Origin: an uncultured Clostridium sp.
Lineage (GTDB): Bacteria; Bacillota_A; Clostridia; TANB77; CAG-508
Length of the DNA stretch: 7,083 bases
Assembly: GCA_951800935.1 (NCBI GenBank)
Contig: CATOLW010000059.1
Span: 1 to 7,083, forward strand
Reading direction: 5' to 3'
The translations under genes and the position numbers were made by a program. Below, in pieces: positions 6,468 to 7,083 of the stretch (the stretch's first letter is position 1; each line of letters opens with the position of its first letter). The notes below the pieces were generated by a model that saw only the letters and a list, made by a program, of their open reading frames with translations, did no database searches and was not told where the DNA came from.

Positions 6468-6839
6468 TTGGTTTTAATATTTACAGATAACGAGCAATTA
6501 GATAGAGATTTAAACAAAAAAATTGAAGATAGTAGAATTGTGTATTATCCTGATTATATACTTGAGGAAAAGGAAGCTACTACTCTAATTGCTACTATTC
6601 AACCTCATAAATATAATTTTAGAGATTTTATGTTTAAAGTAAGAGAAAAAAATATACAAGTTATTCTCATTTTAGAAAATGAAAATGTCAAAGATTTAAA
6701 AGATGCTCTTATGCTTGGAATATATGATTTTATCTTTGATCCGTTTGACTTGGACGATGTGTGCGAAAAAATCACGAATCCTAGTCCATTTTCTAAAGTT
6801 TCAAAATATATTAAGAATTTTTTAGAACTAGATAATTAG
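6468..6839 (+). CDS. Receiver-like (TadZ/CpaE-type) protein
   Basis: This 123-residue protein starts at TTG, fixed by AAGGAGG (6453-6459) about eight bases upstream. The pattern of strands and helices matches a response-regulator receiver fold: VLIFTDN at the start, IQVILILEN as a central strand, then LKDALMLGIYDFIFDPFDLD, which mirrors the LGAxDYLxKPFxxxEL signature. The lysine normally found before PF is aspartate, and I see no phospho-acceptor aspartate on the third strand, so it is probably a pseudo-receiver. Such domains form the N-terminal part of TadZ/CpaE proteins, but no MinD-like ATPase follows here. It lies 22 bases after the peptidase gene. Its role in the transfer system is unknown. 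Confidence 0.6.
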   Translation: MVLIFTDNEQLDRDLNKKIEDSRIVYYPDYILEEKEATTLIATIQPHKYNFRDFMFKVREKNIQVILILENENVKDLKDALMLGIYDFIFDPFDLDDVCEKITNPSPFSKVSKYIKNFLELDN

Positions 6840-6857
6840 CTGGTTCTATTATTTTTT
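6823..6857 (+). terminator. Weak hairpin with U-rich tail
   Basis: TAGAACTA (6823-6830) pairs with TGGTTCTA (6841-6848), seven Watson-Crick pairs plus one GU, around a 10-base loop. TTATTTTTT follows, as in an intrinsic terminator. It starts inside the receiver-like gene and precedes another gene on the same strand, so it may only trim or attenuate transcription. The stem is weak. Confidence 0.35.
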
Positions 6858-6875
6858 AAAGAGAGGAGGGAGATT

Positions 6876-7083
6876 ATGAGAAAAAACATAAAGAAAGCAA
6901 TTGTTATCGCATCTATTGTAATAATAATGATTATAGCAATTATTTCAACATTTTTTATAGTAAAATATTGTATGAATAAAATAAATATAAATAAGGTCAA
7001 CGATGTTTATTCTGTTGATAATATTCAAGAGAGATTAAATACAGAAGATAATACTATAAAAGATGATTTTTTATTGCAAATAG
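6876..7083 (+). CDS. Single-pass membrane protein, 3' end outside the window
   Basis: An open frame begins at ATG after a strong GAGGAGGGAG site (6863-6872) and runs off the window after 69 codons. The start is MRKNIKK, then a hydrophobic helix (about residues 8-30, IVIASIVIIMIIAIISTFFI), then a polar region (NKVNDVYSVDNIQERLNTED). This is the layout of an inner-membrane protein with most of its mass outside. Following a TadZ-like gene it could be a CpaB/SAF-type protein or another transfer component, but too little is visible to assign a family. Confidence 0.6.
   Translation, partial: MRKNIKKAIVIASIVIIMIIAIISTFFIVKYCMNKININKVNDVYSVDNIQERLNTEDNTIKDDFLLQI

Noticed and set aside
1..7083. CRISPR array, tRNA, rRNA or insertion sequence
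   Set aside because: No regularly spaced repeats, cloverleaf-like sequence, rRNA signature, transposase motif or terminal inverted repeats were seen. In particular, no suppressor tRNA gene is visible within the window.

Overview
The window is AT-rich, all genes lie on the + strand, and Shine-Dalgarno sites of the AAAGGAG/GGGAGG type precede most starts. Gene content and codon use point to a low-G+C Firmicute (Clostridia or Bacilli). It holds part of a conjugation module of the type carried by integrative conjugative elements or plasmids: an HTH replication-initiator-like protein, a small membrane protein, a VirB2/TrbC-like pilin, a PrgI (VirB3-like) protein, a membrane-anchored protein resembling the VirB4 N-terminal domain, the VirB4 ATPase, a VirB6/TrbL-like channel protein, a membrane-anchored M23 peptidase, a receiver-like (TadZ/CpaE-type) protein, and the start of another single-pass membrane protein. 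Gaps are short, or genes overlap, so this looks like one operon. No gene-free stretch reaches 300 bases.

The striking feature is the reading frame. Four core transfer genes (pilin, VirB4, VirB6-like, M23 peptidase) look shattered by 14 frameshifts when read with the standard code. Every break lies exactly at an in-frame CGG codon, and every one is repaired the same way: skip the C and read the following GGN as glycine. Doing this gives four uninterrupted proteins of 126, 606, 495 and 221 residues and restores diagnostic glycines, including two in the VirB4 Walker A motif (GTSGGGKS), one in the M23 zinc motif (HSGTD), and glycines in the membrane segments of the pilin and VirB6-like protein. 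No in-frame CGG in the window is read as arginine, whereas CGA, CGC and CGT are used for arginine ten times. The seven other CGG trinucleotides inside genes are out of frame and cause no shift. This phase dependence argues against random decay or a simple sequencing artefact. It suggests that CGG is unassigned or hungry and acts as a +1 frameshift signal, so that CGGN is decoded as glycine. A known parallel is the +1 shifting at AGG codons reported for Perkinsus mitochondrial cox1.

Layout: 29-996, replication-like gene and small membrane protein; 1008-1042, hairpin overlapping the pilin ribosome site; 1056-4261, pilin, PrgI, VirB4-N-like protein and VirB4; 4305-6445, VirB6-like protein and peptidase; 6468-7083, receiver-like protein and the start of a membrane protein. 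Together VirB4 would power assembly, PrgI and the VirB6-like protein would form the membrane channel, the VirB2-like protein would be the pilin-type subunit, and the M23 enzyme would open the peptidoglycan. All four shift-dependent products belong to the transfer apparatus, so in this reading conjugation would depend on efficient decoding of CGG.
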